Below, one piece after another: positions 8,701 through 19,679 of a stretch of DNA of 35,173 nt (positions within the stretch are counted from its first letter, which is position 1; each line of letters begins with the position of its first letter). Made by a program: the position numbers and the translations under genes. The DNA is taken from positions 347,075 through 382,247 of the forward strand of contig VHZZ01000053.1 in assembly GCA_009801015.1 (NCBI GenBank), written 5' to 3'. The notes under the pieces are model-generated. The model saw only the letters and a list, made by a program, of their open reading frames with translations, was not told the origin of the DNA and made no database searches. This DNA is from Silene noctiflora. Taxonomy: Eukaryota; Streptophyta; Magnoliopsida; Caryophyllales; Caryophyllaceae.

Positions 8701-11700
8701 GTGAGTCGAGGGTGTTGATGGAGCAGAACTTGGAGAAGGGCCAGCTGTATTGGCTGTTCCTGAACTATTGGCAGGTCCAGAAGATGATATAGGCTGCTTT
8801 CTCTTCCTCCCATTCTGGTGTTTTGAAGCCTTCATGCAGTGAGGTAGCTTTAGGAACGTAAACATTTTACAAAAGAGATCATAAATGCTTACTAACATGG
8901 CCTTGTAAGCCTTTTTCAACTTTAGCAAAACAATTCTGAAGACGTTATTTGAAATCCTTATTTAAAGCAAAATGCAAGTCCTACAATACTTTTAGAAGGA
9001 ACAAACTCCTAAAATTGAAGGGAAAGGCCAGTTTTGGCACTGCGGTATTACGTCTTACAAGTGGCCCATGGTCAAACAAGGACAACATAAATGAAACGCC
9101 GTGAGTATTACATCTACATGGTAAAAAGGACAGTAAAATAGTTGGAAAGTCATCACTTTCGAAACCAAGTCAATGGAGAAAATTACACTGAAACATCATA
9201 TTGCAAAAACATATAGAGGGAAACAAAGTATATGACTGCATATTCAACTTCCATACAATTGAACTATTGATTCATTCACATGTGTCTGGGTGTATTTCAG
9301 GGAATTTTGACCAAATAAGCTGGTCTCTTAGTCTCATTTTGATTCATATTCCACACAGAACTAAAATTGGGTACTAATACTTCGGCACTCTTGTTTTTTT
9401 AAGGCAATGAGCATTTTACAGTTCATGAGGACACCTTTTTTCACTAGTTACGTCTACTCTTACCAACAGCTTCCAAATTAAAACACGAAATGGCATCAAA
9501 TCAGAATAGATGAGGGAAACTAAATAGACCTGATCATTTCCACGAAAAGAATTGGACATGTTTCCATCCATTGAGATGCTGTTAGTTCCACCAAGCTTAT
9601 CTGGCTGAAGGAGACTGTGATTCGAAACTTGTGGAGGCTGACCGGGCATCAATAGGCCTGAAGCTGCTGAATCAGATGCTGAGGGTGCGGGACTTTTTGA
9701 TGTTGTTGCTGCTGCTGAAGCTGAGCCATTTTCATCTGAAAATACAATTAACAGCCGAGAAGTTGCATTCAATTATTCTTAAAAAGGCTACTTTATAAAT
9801 AACTTTAAACAGTAAACCAACAGTTGCCGCACGAAAACAGCAAGTCATTATGTACTTTGCCAGCTTAAGTTCTGAAATTCTGATTGCTACATTACTATAT
9901 CTATAGTTCTATTAGTATAGGTATGTCGTCGTCATTTCCAGATTGAATCTTTTATCTACTTAATACATTTAACTTACAGCAAATTTAAAAAAAAAGTATT
10001 AACTCAACTTTAACAAGAATTCAAAAGCATGTCCTTTTTCTCTTACAGTTTTAAGTTTTAACAATTATTAACTGCATCTCAATTAGATTGTGAATCTGAA
10101 GTTTATTGCGTTCCTCTTTTTTTTTTTTTACGAACATTAGTCAGATTTAGAATCTCGAGATTCACTTTTTTGCTATTTATAATCTATAATCCTTGTCTCC
10201 TCGAGAATGGAGTATTGAATAGAGATGTGGCTTGTAGATCTACGAGTGCCTCAAGCCTATTTTTTTGCTTCACTGCCATTTTTCCCTTCACTACGGTTTT
10301 GTCATTGCTGAGGGTAGACCGTTAATAATTCTGGAAGAGTTTTATGCCAAATCATGTTAGTTGCGCTTTACTATTTTAGAAGAGTTTATTGTTGTTAGAC
10401 CTGGTAAAGTGGTCATTAGGAACGACTACAGGTGTATTGGTCATTTCGGATCTGTTTGGGCCATCAAAATTCGGGTAGGGGTCAGTGTGGGTTTTGGGTT
10501 ATATTAGGGGATCGTTTGTTCGGGCAAGAGACGTGTCGGAACAATTGCTAGGTCCAATTGTTTGTAGTAATAGTACTTATGAGAAACGAGCTGGAGTGGA
10601 ACAAAATCTTTTTAAAAGCAAGGTTATTAGCAAAATGTCATACCTTCATCAACATATCAGCATCTCCACGAGGTAAAACGTGACAACCGCCTTGTAAGGG
10701 TGATCCAACATTTGAGACTATATCCCCAATGGAGTTCGGAATCCCCTCCTTCCCGAGACTCATACTCCGATTACTCATCAGCATTCTGAGTCGTCTGTTT
10801 TCTATATCATTTGCAGACGCAGAAGTCAAATTTTGCTGGGCAAGAAGCAATTGCTGCTGATGTTGTGGGGACAGCATCTGAATTTGATGAAATGGCTGAG
10901 AAGCCTGCATGAAAGATTTTTGTTGCTGAAGTAGTCCAGACCTAAGCTGCTCTAGTCCCTATCAACAACCAGCAGAAAATAAGTAAATATTTACATTTAG
11001 TTTTATACTAGCTCCATGTCAAAAATTATTCTCCCATTCATCTTCGGTGGTCAATTAACGTCAAAGTTGACCTAAATTTCTCCAAGTATAGTATATGTAA
11101 CGATACAGTGTAAACATCGTGAGGTTTGATTTATCAAATATTTTCATCATCTATTTTCCAAGGTGTCACTATTGAATATTGTGAGAATATATTGGTCAAA
11201 GTCAACATTTTTTTACCACCAATGTCAAATGAGGACAATATAAATTGGAGCGAATACCAAAGGTACTACCAGACCTGAAACTGAATGTGTAATAACTACA
11301 GTAATACATACATTTACTGTCGCAGTTCATACAACAAAACCGAGTATATGCTCAATTTAGGTAAGGTCTGCCTGTCTAGGAAACGGCCACAAATCACAAA
11401 ATACGGTCTTAACCTCTTAACTAGTTTGTACAGGGTAGAAAACGCTTTTGATAGCAAAAACAATCACAACTCTGAAAATTTATTGGCAGTAATAACAGCA
11501 TATTAACAAAACTATAGAACTTTATAAAAATACGAACAAGAACTTTTGAGATTGATTCGATTTTTAAATAGTTAACTTATAGTTTCAGAAGTATAGGAGT
11601 ACATACATTGTACAACTTGTCTCATGAGAGTATTGATTAAATGTAACATTCCTTTTTTCTCAACACTAAAGAGTATGGGCCACTAACAAGAATTAGAATT

Positions 11701-13949
11701 ACCAGAATTCTCAAAAGTTAATAGGTAAGAAAATCAGACAATACTAGACAGTACAATTATTTGAAAAGTAAAAGAGACTTACTGTGAGTGGCCATCCTTT
11801 CAAGGTTAAATTATTACTACCTTGATTTGAACCTGGTGCAAAAGAAAAAATGCAGCATGTCATGGTCTGAGACTCCCAAGATCAATTAGAAACTTCTGCT
11901 CTATATTATCAGCAGCCCTCTGTATGCCAAAATCATACGGAGTTTTAGATTAGCTTCAGCATATTTAAAGAGATACCAGGAAGGCCAATCAATGATGCTT
12001 CAGGCCCAGGAGCTCGGGGGTTCAAAGCTGAATTCATCTCTGTCTTCAAATCCTGATCATAGAGAACAATGCCTGGCCTTGTAAATAAAGTTACGACATA
12101 TAGCATCAGATAGAAACTGAAAAGGAAAATTAATGTAGAGACTTACGGATACAGACCCCGGAAGCTGCTGATTCCGAGGTTGCATTTGCGGAGACATGCC
12201 ACCAGCTGAACCATGCAACACTTGGCTGAAAATAGAGAAATACCTCGCTTGGTATCACATGACTACCACAGTTGCCTCAAAGCTTAATTTTAATGTTACA
12301 TTGGTAATAACATGACATCATTGCTAGGTGGTGGTAGCCACAAATAACAATGTGACACATGGCAATGAAATAGTCACAACAAATTAAATTCCTCCAACTC
12401 TCCTATATATTCTTGGCGTGCCATGGCCGACACTGGTCTTTCCTTCCAAAATTACCAATGACCCACTTAACTTCTTTCCCCATTTTCCCTCCGTTCATGT
12501 CATTTTGTTTCAGAAATAGGTTTTATTGGCAGGTTTTTCGGCATCGGCTTTTTCTCTGGTGGCCTCACCACCGTAGTCAATTGCCAGTTTGCCACCCTAT
12601 AGGGAAAAGGTGAACTTTGTCGAGAAAGGATTTAAGAAAGAGATGTGTCTGGGTTGAAGAGAATATGGAGGACATGGGATGAAAATGATATGCACAGGAT
12701 ATGGGATATGAAATGTCTTTCTTTTTCTTGGTTCTATTTTTCTCTGTGAGTGTAAATTTCTCATTGCTTATACCACCACTTCATTACGCTTACATACCAA
12801 AGCAGCACATATGTTTCTGGCTCTAAGGGATCGTGCTTATGGCCGGGTAAGGCGCGATGGATATAGGCAGTCTCACCCTTGTGTCAGACAACACAGACAA
12901 GTAATTTCCGAATGGCCCATATTGAAAATACATCAGAATTTAAAACAAATAACTATTATTCTCTCCCTTCAAATCTAAACATCCCGGTCTCACTTTTTTT
13001 GTGAGAGGAATTTTGAATTTGTACGGTGATTGGATTTGTAGAGAGGGAAGTACATCGTTATAAACAAGCACGGAGAAGACAACTAATGAGGTATTTTACT
13101 TCATTCCGAAGCGAAGAATCATTAGTCTTTGGCTTAATCAAAGTCTAAGTAAGATAAGAGAACAATGTAGTAGTAGCGATAAGGTAAACATATGCTGAAG
13201 GTAAAGATTAAAGGTCATTCACACCAAAAAGAACATACTAGCCCTCAGAAATCTTCCAAAGCTCCAAATTTCAGAAGTAATGAACAAACGTGATTTTGAA
13301 ACAAATCCTAATCCTATGACGCTGGGGATATACGAGAAGCTAGGTTCATAACAATGTCACGTTAATCTGTTCAGAATCAATGTAAAGACTGTGTTTCGTT
13401 CCATTAATGAGGAATATTAGGTAAATAACTAGTGGTGACAAGTTGAGAAATTGTAAGAGAAGCTAGGTTTGGCGGGATTTTACCAAGGGGTAAACAAAAA
13501 GAGACAGTAACAGTTCCAAACATAATAAGACCTACCCGGAAGGCTGGCCAGAAACAGCTGATTTCAGTAAAGAAGCATGATTCTGATCCAAGAGCTGGTT
13601 CATGTTGTCACCAAACCTTTGCTGCAAGGAGTCACTGATAATTAGGATAAAGGAAACTCATATCAAGTTTGCAAACAGAGCTAGAGGATCCTCACCCCCA
13701 TAACAATGAACTAAATGAGTTCAATACAACCACTTACTTTTAGAGGTGCGTCATCTAATGAGTCTCTTTGCAGCGGCAGCTTCAATCGCTCCTCATACAT
13801 TTTGGTCGCCATGGCATTTGCAGTTCCAGAAGCTTGTCTAGAAAGAGTATCATTTCCAGGAAGATCATTACCAGTGCCATTAAGGAGATGGCCACCATCT
13901 CTTCTTTGAGTCTGTGTCTGTTGTTGTTGCTGTTGCTGCTGCTGCTGCT

Positions 13950-13983
<34 letters not shown>

Positions 13984-13996
13984 CTGCTGCTGCTGC

Positions 13997-14036
<40 letters not shown>

Positions 14037-14089
14037 GCTGTTGTTGCTGTTGTTGATGCTGTTGCTGTTGTTGCTGCTGGTGGTGTTGC

Positions 14090-14132
<43 letters not shown>

Positions 14133-16303
14133 GCTGCTGTTGCTGTTGTTGCGCATGCCTCTGCAAGATCATTTGTTGCATCTGCAACTGTTGTTGTTGC
14201 AGGTTTTGAGGCTGATTATTTTGTGGTTGTTGCTGCTCTCTTGCTTTTAATAACTGAGTCTATTAATCGAATTCACACCAAAAAATATTAAAAAATTAGC
14301 TCTTAGTGAATTTTTGGACTGGCCACTGATGCAAGTTCTAGTTCTAGTTCTAGGGCATACAAGTTGCATAACAGGAAACGAAAACACGGTAGTCGTAAGA
14401 AAGTTACTAAATCAAAATTATCTTTTATGATTCCTGCAATGAACCGAAAACAAGCGGGCTAAGTGGCATCTTAAAAGATGAAATTCGGCAACCACTCGAC
14501 AGTGAATAATAACATTATATCAGAGATACACTTAACCACATGATTAAAATAACATCATTACCCAAGTGCATCAAAGGGCTCCCGCAAATGGGAGGTAAAG
14601 GGGATCGAACGTTTGCAACTTTAACCCAACAGTAAGAAACTCTTTCTGGTTGACCCATAATAAAATAGCATTAAGAGTCGCATCAAATGACCGATATCTC
14701 ACAATAAATAGAAGCCCTACTAGTTTAGTGAGTCATTTTTCCTTATTCCATCATAACAAAAAACAAAAAAAAAAAAACAGTGAGCCTTTTGCTCCATTGG
14801 AAATGGAAACAAACAGATGATCTTTGAAGCAACAAAATGAAGGAGGATAGTAATATGATCAACATAGAGCGACAACTAGTTTCCACTTTCTGAGATACAA
14901 CTGGATATTATTAGAGGCACATGCAGATACATTTTGTCAGTTGTCACGAAGTACAATTTTTTTTTTTTGCAACGGTGTCCAGCCAGCCTCTAAATGGTCA
15001 GGAACATTACCACAAGCATCAAGAACTTCAACAGTGACAGAGAAGAAAGACTAAGAAAAACAGCACAAAATCCTATATGCCAATAAAAAGTACCCTCTAA
15101 ATAACACCACTCAATTCGCAACCATATATAAATGCATGGCCAACAATTTACAGGGCTATTTTCTCAGTTTAGTCTCTTAGGTGGATTACGTTGAAGCTTA
15201 CTCATCTCATATAATACGAACGTCTCATGCAGGTCTTGCTGGAGTTCAAAGGGCATATACTTGAACAAAAAAAAGGCTTTTGTTTAGTAATTATCGCAAG
15301 ATGGCCATATGACAAAATGCAATCACAAATGCATTCTTAGAACCAACCTCAATATATGAAGCAGCTACCTCGGAATGTTTCTCATTAGTCCGGGCAATGA
15401 ATATATCCCAAAAAACTGACCACCATTCAAACAGAAATCCACCAGGAGCATCAATAGCTGGAAAAACATGTACAAAATTCAATTAAACCGAAATGCAGTA
15501 AAAAAATATCCGCTCCACAGATATAGTTGGTATAAAAATAAAAGAGCATCGTACCAACAGGATCAGAAGAGACTTTTCCTTCAGCTTGAAAGGCTTGTGC
15601 AGTAGCCTTCAGATCCCTCTTTACTAGGTAATCATGAATATACACATCCAACCTAAAATAATTGAAAATTTACAAACATTACTTTGACATACCACAAATT
15701 CTCATTTGTGACGGCGCTATTCTGTTACAAGCTTGTCACCTCTCACAAAGAGCAAGTGGGAGGGCAAGTAGAAGGGAGGTTGTGAGAGCTCACAAGCTTG
15801 TGACCGTCACAAGCAAGACCGTCTACATACATAGTTAAAAACACTTAAAAAGTTCACTAATGCTGCAAGTATATTAAAGCTTTAACCTTCAACACCACAA
15901 AATTAGTGACCAGAAGCCATGCATATGTAAAGACAGCATCTAAGCATCAAGATATGAACAATAACACCAATTCTTATTAAAACCATCTCAACTTAAGACA
16001 GCTCTCACCCCCGATTAAAATAGAGGTGGGAATAAAAGGCGGTTTGAGAGGTTTTAAGTCAAGACGGTCTCAAGTAAGACCAACTGAATAACACCAATTG
16101 AACTTCTAGTAGAGTTGGAACAATCAACAATGTGGTGGAAAAACTTGAAAAACATGAAGGAAAAAAACTAGGTAAACAAAATTAATAAGTACCCAAAAAA
16201 CCCAATTAATAAAAGGGGAAAATGGGATTAAAAATGCAAAAAGATTAAATCTTTGCAGTAAAAAAACTCACATTTTATCAGCTTCCCAGTTGGTTTGAGA
16301 CAT
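5757..16303 (-). CDS. LUG: LEUNIG-type Groucho/Tup1 transcriptional co-repressor, 18 exons
   Basis: Exons: 16303-16272, 15652-15555, 15457-15348, 14259-13738, 13621-13536, 12225-12147, 12052-11977, 11832-11783, 10958-10644, 9735-9530, 8829-8584, 8012-7895, 7690-7581, 7486-7337, 7043-6888, 6802-6686, 6242-6036, 5900-5757. The start reads [20 protein letters not shown], the conserved LUFS/LisH N-terminus that binds SEUSS-type adaptors. Then come a polyglutamine region, a Q-rich middle, an NGRKRKQP putative nuclear signal, and C-terminal WD40 repeats (for example [22 protein letters not shown]) ending HDKIVKLWK. Exons total 2822 nt, about 940 residues, close to Arabidopsis LEUNIG (about 931). 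All phases join except in exon 10, where a one-base shift leaves a stop at 9651-9649. The last intron is GC-AG. LUG acts in the nucleus to repress genes such as AGAMOUS. Whether this copy is functional depends on the exon 10 break. Confidence 0.92.
5901..6035 (-). other. GC-AG intron (last intron of LEUNIG-like gene)
   Basis: The exon ends GGCTGTTACCAG and the intron begins GCAAGT. The acceptor is GACAG before TCAATGGAGC. The join gives [11 protein letters not shown] in the correct frame and agrees with the conserved LEUNIG sequence, so the GC donor is well supported. The CAG|GCAAGT context is the strong consensus expected for functional GC donors. Confidence 0.85.
8085..8520. other. LEUNIG-like intron 11, no clear feature
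   Basis: The intron spans 8013-8583. A GAGGGAGTA motif at 8454-8462 resembles a Stowaway-type terminus, but no partner end was found. Nothing else is recognisable. Confidence 0.3.
9530..9735 (-). pseudogene. Frameshifted exon 10 of the LEUNIG-like gene
   Basis: The exon opens in the conserved frame as [18 protein letters not shown] and reaches a TGA at 9651-9649 just after IQQLQAY. From there the conserved sequence ([20 protein letters not shown] and on to [14 protein letters not shown]) continues in another frame, one base out. The exon is 206 nt, so it also fails to keep the downstream phase, whereas 207 would fit. Either one base is missing (sequencing or assembly error), or this allele is genuinely broken. 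Skipping exon 10 would join exons 9 and 11 in frame. Confidence 0.75.
11007..11254. mobile_element. Stowaway-like (Tc1/mariner) MITE in LEUNIG-like intron 8
   Basis: The 248-bp element is flanked by TA dinucleotides. Its ends are long imperfect inverted repeats: CTAGCTCCATGTCAAAAATT... and, reverse-complemented from the right, TTCGCTCCAATTTATATTG..., each followed inward by a TTGACC-containing block (GTCAAAGTTGACC and TTGACTTTGACC). There is no coding capacity. TA target sites and GCTCC-type termini suit the Stowaway group, though the terminus is diverged from the usual CTCCCTCC. Confidence 0.55.
12826..12900 (+). mobile_element. SINE 3'-portion fragment in LEUNIG-like intron 5
   Basis: GGGTAAGGCGCGATGGATAT followed by CTCACCCTTGTG resembles the conserved GGTAAGG...ACCCT segment of the widespread plant Au-type SINEs. 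A second related piece lies in reverse orientation in the ABC transporter gene (about 30900-30985). No A/B box or target duplication was identified here. Confidence 0.35.
12955..13052. repeat. Small foldback in LEUNIG-like intron 5
   Basis: CTCTCCCTTCAAATC near 12961 pairs imperfectly with GATTTGTAGAGAGGGAAG near 13035, bracketing about 60 bases. It may be a tiny Stowaway derivative. The remainder of this 1310-bp intron (12226-13535) holds no other feature I can support. Confidence 0.35.
13918..14151 (-). repeat. Polyglutamine-coding CAG/CAA tract in LEUNIG-like exon 4
   Basis: 234 bases encode 78 residues, 75 Gln and 3 His (two adjacent, one single), with mixed CAA and CAG codons. The flanks are LQRHA on one side and TQTQRRDGG on the other. 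On the plus strand it appears as a TTG/CTG run, which creates long spurious poly-Leu, poly-Ala/Val and poly-Asn frames. Confidence 0.95.
14260..15347 (-). other. LEUNIG-like intron 3, no clear feature
   Basis: A 1088-bp GT-AG intron between the LUFS exons and the polyglutamine exon. It contains only A/T homopolymer runs (for example 14759-14778 and 14957-14968). No repeat ends or genes were recognised. Confidence 0.6.
15700..15831. mobile_element. Foldback MITE in LEUNIG-like intron 1
   Basis: GTGACGG...TTACAAGCTTGTCAC-CTCTCACAA on the left is mirrored by TTGTGAGAGCTCACAAGCTTGTGACCGTCAC on the right, with an internal purine-rich loop. It belongs to a family whose GACGGTC/CACAAGC motifs recur at 24729-24870 and 34508-34550. 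No clean target duplication was found. Confidence 0.5.
15960..16099. mobile_element. Second foldback element in LEUNIG-like intron 1, with 13-bp direct repeats
   Basis: A 114-bp segment (15973-16086) lies between perfect direct repeats AATAACACCAATT at 15960-15972 and 16087-16099. Inside, CTTATTAAAACCATCTCAAC and, reverse-complemented, CTTACTTGAGACCGTCTTGA form imperfect inverted ends. The direct repeat is longer than usual for a MITE, so the exact border is uncertain. Confidence 0.55.
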
Positions 16304-16640
16304 TGTTTTGATTGAACAGAGAAGAGAAAGCAATGCAATGTCAGTTGTTCATGAAACTGCAGTATTTAAGTATTTATTTATTATAATTATTATTATTATT
16401 ATTATTTTAATTAATTAATTAATTTAATTACTAAATGGATGGAATATCAAAAGGACAGTAGAGAAAAGAAGTGAGGTGAAGCAGGGCCTCTAGTTTGGGT
16501 AACTGAAAATTAATTAATAAATTAATTAATTAATTAAAAAAAGAATAATCAGATGAAAAAAAGCAGGGAACAGATTAAATAATTAAATAAAAATAGGAGT
16601 ATAAACATAGATTCACACTGTCCCAAAAACTAATTTCTTT
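16304..16640. other. 5' flank of LEUNIG-like gene with AT microsatellites
   Basis: Upstream of the ATG at 16303 the minus strand has a pyrimidine-rich leader (CTTTCTCTTCTCTG) and no clear TATA box. Farther out lie ATT and AATT repeats at 16378-16430, and a second TTAATTAA run at 16508-16540 that can pair with the first. Confidence 0.5.
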
Positions 16641-16799
16641 TTCATCATCACTTTTATGGGGCCTTCTTCTCTTTGTGTCTTCCACTCTTTTCCATTCCTA
16701 TATTTTGTCCTATTATACATTCCCATTTTATGCAAAACAAATTCAAATATATTCAAAACAAATTCAAATATGCAATGTATTTGTTTCCTTAAAGAAAAA

Positions 16800-17110
16800 T
16801 ATGTTTTTATGGTTATTTATACCTAAAAGATTTGGCAAACGGGTCATTTAAATCGGGTTAAATCAATCTCAGTCTCAGTTCGATTTTAATAGGATTCATT
16901 TCAATTAGTTACTTTAACCGGTTTATGTTATTTCGAGTCAAGTACGTTTCAGGTAGACCTGGCAAAAAGATTGTGTCGTGTCGGATTCGTATTCGTATCA
17001 CATGTAAACGGGTCACAAACCCTCCAACCCAAACAAGACCCAATTAAATCTCGTATCATGTTCCTGTCGACCCACATACGTAAATAAGTTATCTAGCTCT
17101 CAAAATTGTC
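16800..17110. repeat. Degenerate repeat region with GACCTGGCAAA motifs
   Basis: TTTGGCAAACGGGTC (16833) and ACCTGGCAAAAAGATTG (16955), with nearby CGGGTTA and CGGGTCA motifs, look like subterminal parts of hAT-type repeats. Borders could not be drawn. From 17110 to 17680 nothing is recognisable. Confidence 0.3.
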
Positions 17111-17685
17111 GTTAAATCTTCATTTCTTAACGAAATTCACCATTTCCAGTACGTTTTTTTCCTCTCATTCTCCTCTATTATCTACTAGTGTAACAAAGAT
17201 TCATCTTTTTTTTTTTATCTTTTCAAAAAACCGTCTTTTTTAAAATGGGGTTTTCTAACAAGGTTGTTATGAGATTATTCATAGGTGTTGACTAAAGTGA
17301 CCTGAAAGTAGACCTCTACACGATTGACGTTATATTGGAGGATTAGAGTGCTAAGAAGGTAATGGTGACACTCGATATTACATCCTTTTATGGGTTTACA
17401 TGTTAGAATTAGCATTTTAAGTGAAAAAATCGAGTTATTTAAGTTGGGTTTTGCCTTGAAAACGTTTTGCTTATAAAAGTTAGATAATTTATGTAACTAA
17501 TATGTTGTGGAGAAGTTTTTTATTGTTGTATTGAATGTTTAGATGATGATTTTGTGCCAACATTATCTTCATGTTTAACATTTCTATACTTTAGCTTTGG
17601 TTTTGGGTGGAAATGAACGTAGAGTTTGCTATAACAAATTATTTACTATTGTCATTTATGGGCATAAATTCATGGTCCAATCACT

Positions 17686-18249
17686 TGTTAAGACCCACTC
17701 AGAAATAGCCCATGATCCAATTGGCCTAAGACCAAATCCTAATGCTTAAACTCAGATGAACGTCGACCGCCCCTTAGGAGCACAACGATGGTCGGTCCCC
17801 ACGCTTCGTCGGTCACTTGGTCGACCCCATCCCGTAGCGAGGTAAAAATCTCGGGAAAACAGTCACCGTCAACGTCCTGTCTCGGCACCATGACGTCAGC
17901 TAAGACGCACCTTACGTGTGAAACTGCCACGTAAGCACCTCGAAATCCTCATTATTTTCCCTTAAAACAAGGGTTACGTCTATAAGACATGGTATGTAAT
18001 TTCAACCCAATCTCCTACGATCTAAAGCTTTCTTTCATTATAAAAGTCGACCTAAGGTAACTCTTTACGAGGAACCTGATCGACCTAAAAGTGACATAAA
18101 GAGAATCTGATTTAGGCATTAGAGAGGCTTTCCTCGGAATCTCCGAGGCTAGGTTTATTCTTGTTTTCAGGTGTAAGCCGAGAGAAGGAGTCCACGGAAG
18201 GAAGCGTTAAGCCAAGCTCGACGTGTATCTGTAATTAGTATTAAGTACA
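17686..18249. mobile_element. Possible solo LTR or LTR-like segment
   Basis: The segment starts TGTTAAGACCCACTC and can be ended at TAAGTACA. It is clearly more GC-rich than its surroundings and contains a TATAAAAG box at 18039 and a downstream GGCTTTCCTCGG block. The TG...CA ends and internal promoter suit an LTR. No matching 5-bp target duplication was found and no polyprotein lies beside it, so this is tentative. Confidence 0.35.
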
Positions 18250-18539
18250 TTTATACTCGAAAAGTCATATTAAACAGATAATTATAGAAATTAAGAATAA
18301 CTATTCAACAACAACATCAAAAGCTTTAATCTCAAAATGGTTTGGGGTCGGCTGACATGAATCATCCCTTAGAACCGTCCATGGGTGAACGCACACTTCA
18401 AAATGCGAAAATATATAAAAGGAAGAGTGAAAAATAAAAGGGGAGTGAAACATTTGTAAAAACGCGTTAGTTTCTGACTCAAAACTAGACCCGTACAAAC
18501 CCATATTTTACACCCCCGAAATAAAACTGACCCGTATTT

Positions 18540-18714
18540 TACCCGAACCCGATATATTTTTTTTTTTGATAAGGTAATAAAACTATGTTGATCCCCTAAG
18601 GTAAGATCAACATATCTCATCCTTTCGAATGATAGAGGTAAGTTGAAGCCACCGACTTTCAAACCACCTCGAAAGAGTTGAACATTCATGTGCTGACGAT
18701 GTACCCGAACCCGA
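18540..18714 (-). mobile_element. Short retroposon (SINE or 5'-truncated LINE) with 13-bp TSD
   Basis: On the minus strand a 149-bp sequence (18701-18553) ends TTACCTTATC followed by an A-run, a common plant LINE 3' terminus. It is flanked by perfect direct repeats TACCCGAACCCGA (plus strand 18540-18552 and 18702-18714). The host sequence is a CCCGAACCCGA-rich repeat. Tail plus target duplication indicate reverse-transcribed insertion. Confidence 0.7.
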
Positions 18715-18890
18715 AATGACCAAACCCGTAACCTGCCCGTTCGACCTGTTTGAGAGGTCGGAGAGGGTTAGTGGTGGCGCCCCCGACGATGGTGCTGACG
18801 GTAGGGGAGGAGGTAGTATTGGTGTCTGTGTTGGTGACACGACACAATCCCCAAAAGGGCGAGGTCGAGCTGGACATTTATTTTATTCAC
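18715..18890. other. GC-rich stretch of unknown origin
   Basis: Local GC content is much higher than in neighbours, with CGCCCCCGACGATGG and GAGGTCGAGCTGG motifs. Both strands have short open frames without recognised domains. It could be a captured gene fragment in the surrounding transposon nest, but no homologue was recognised. Confidence 0.3.
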
Positions 18891-19189
18891 GCAAATTCTT
18901 ATTTCAGACGGGCTGTTTCCCGTCTGAAATAAGGTGGCCAAAATGTTCTCATTTTTTAATAAAATGTAACCATTTAATGACAAAATGTTATAATTAGAGT
19001 TATCACCTTTTACCCATGAAAATGGTGTAAAAAATAATGGTAACATGTTATCAGAAAATAGCAACATTTTATTGTAAAATAGCCGGGTTTCGAAATATCG
19101 TCGACGTTTTACAACAAATCGTCGACGTTTTTCGTAAAAAAAGACGTAATCTACCCTTGGTATACATCTCTCTTCCGCTCTCTTCTATT

Positions 19190-19320
19190 TTCCTCTAACA
19201 CTTCATTCACCAACATCCATCTGGATCCCCACGACCCAAACATCGCCGCTGCTACTGCTGCCATTAACCCCACTGCCACCACACCGCCGCTGCACCTTTA
19301 ACCACTATCGCCTCGCCACC
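19190..19320. other. C/CACC-rich stretch inside MULE-like element
   Basis: A CT-rich run leads into CCGCTGCTACTGCTGCC and CCACCACACCGCC sequence. Composition is like a coding or UTR fragment and recurs in kind at 27240-27480. No open frame extends far. It may be captured host sequence, as in Pack-MULEs, but the source is not recognised. Confidence 0.3.
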
Positions 19321-19679
19321 TTATAAGAACGGATTTGATTAAAAATCGCACAAGACATTCATGAATTATGAAATACGATTGACATAGGATTTCAATATTT
19401 AAGCATGCGATTAAAACGAAAAATACGAAATCAAGGATTACAAACAAAGTCATGAGAAAATTAATCATACCTATAAACATTCTAGCACCATTGATGTCGT
19501 ATGATCACCATTAATGTCGATTAATCGCCTATAAGAATGAAAGCACATATAGTTGGGGAGATATCAAAAGAAAATGCAATAAGAAGTTAACAAGACCAGC
19601 GCAAAATTGAAAGCACATATTGTTCAGAAAGTTGATTTGTGTATGCGTTGATGGTAGTGAAAATGTAATGGGGTGGGGG

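Noticed and set aside
13768..14291. Long poly-Leu and poly-Val/Ala frames on the plus strand and a poly-Asn/Ser frame on the minus strand
   Set aside because: They are other-frame readings of the CAG/CAA tract; the poly-Gln frame joins exactly to LEUNIG-like exons.
17686..18249. A full LTR retrotransposon
   Set aside because: No second LTR, primer-binding site, gag or pol sequence was found; only a possible solo LTR is kept at low confidence.
18369..18877. Several overlapping short frames on both strands
   Set aside because: They run across the retroposon and its 13-bp duplications, and no frame shows a recognised domain.
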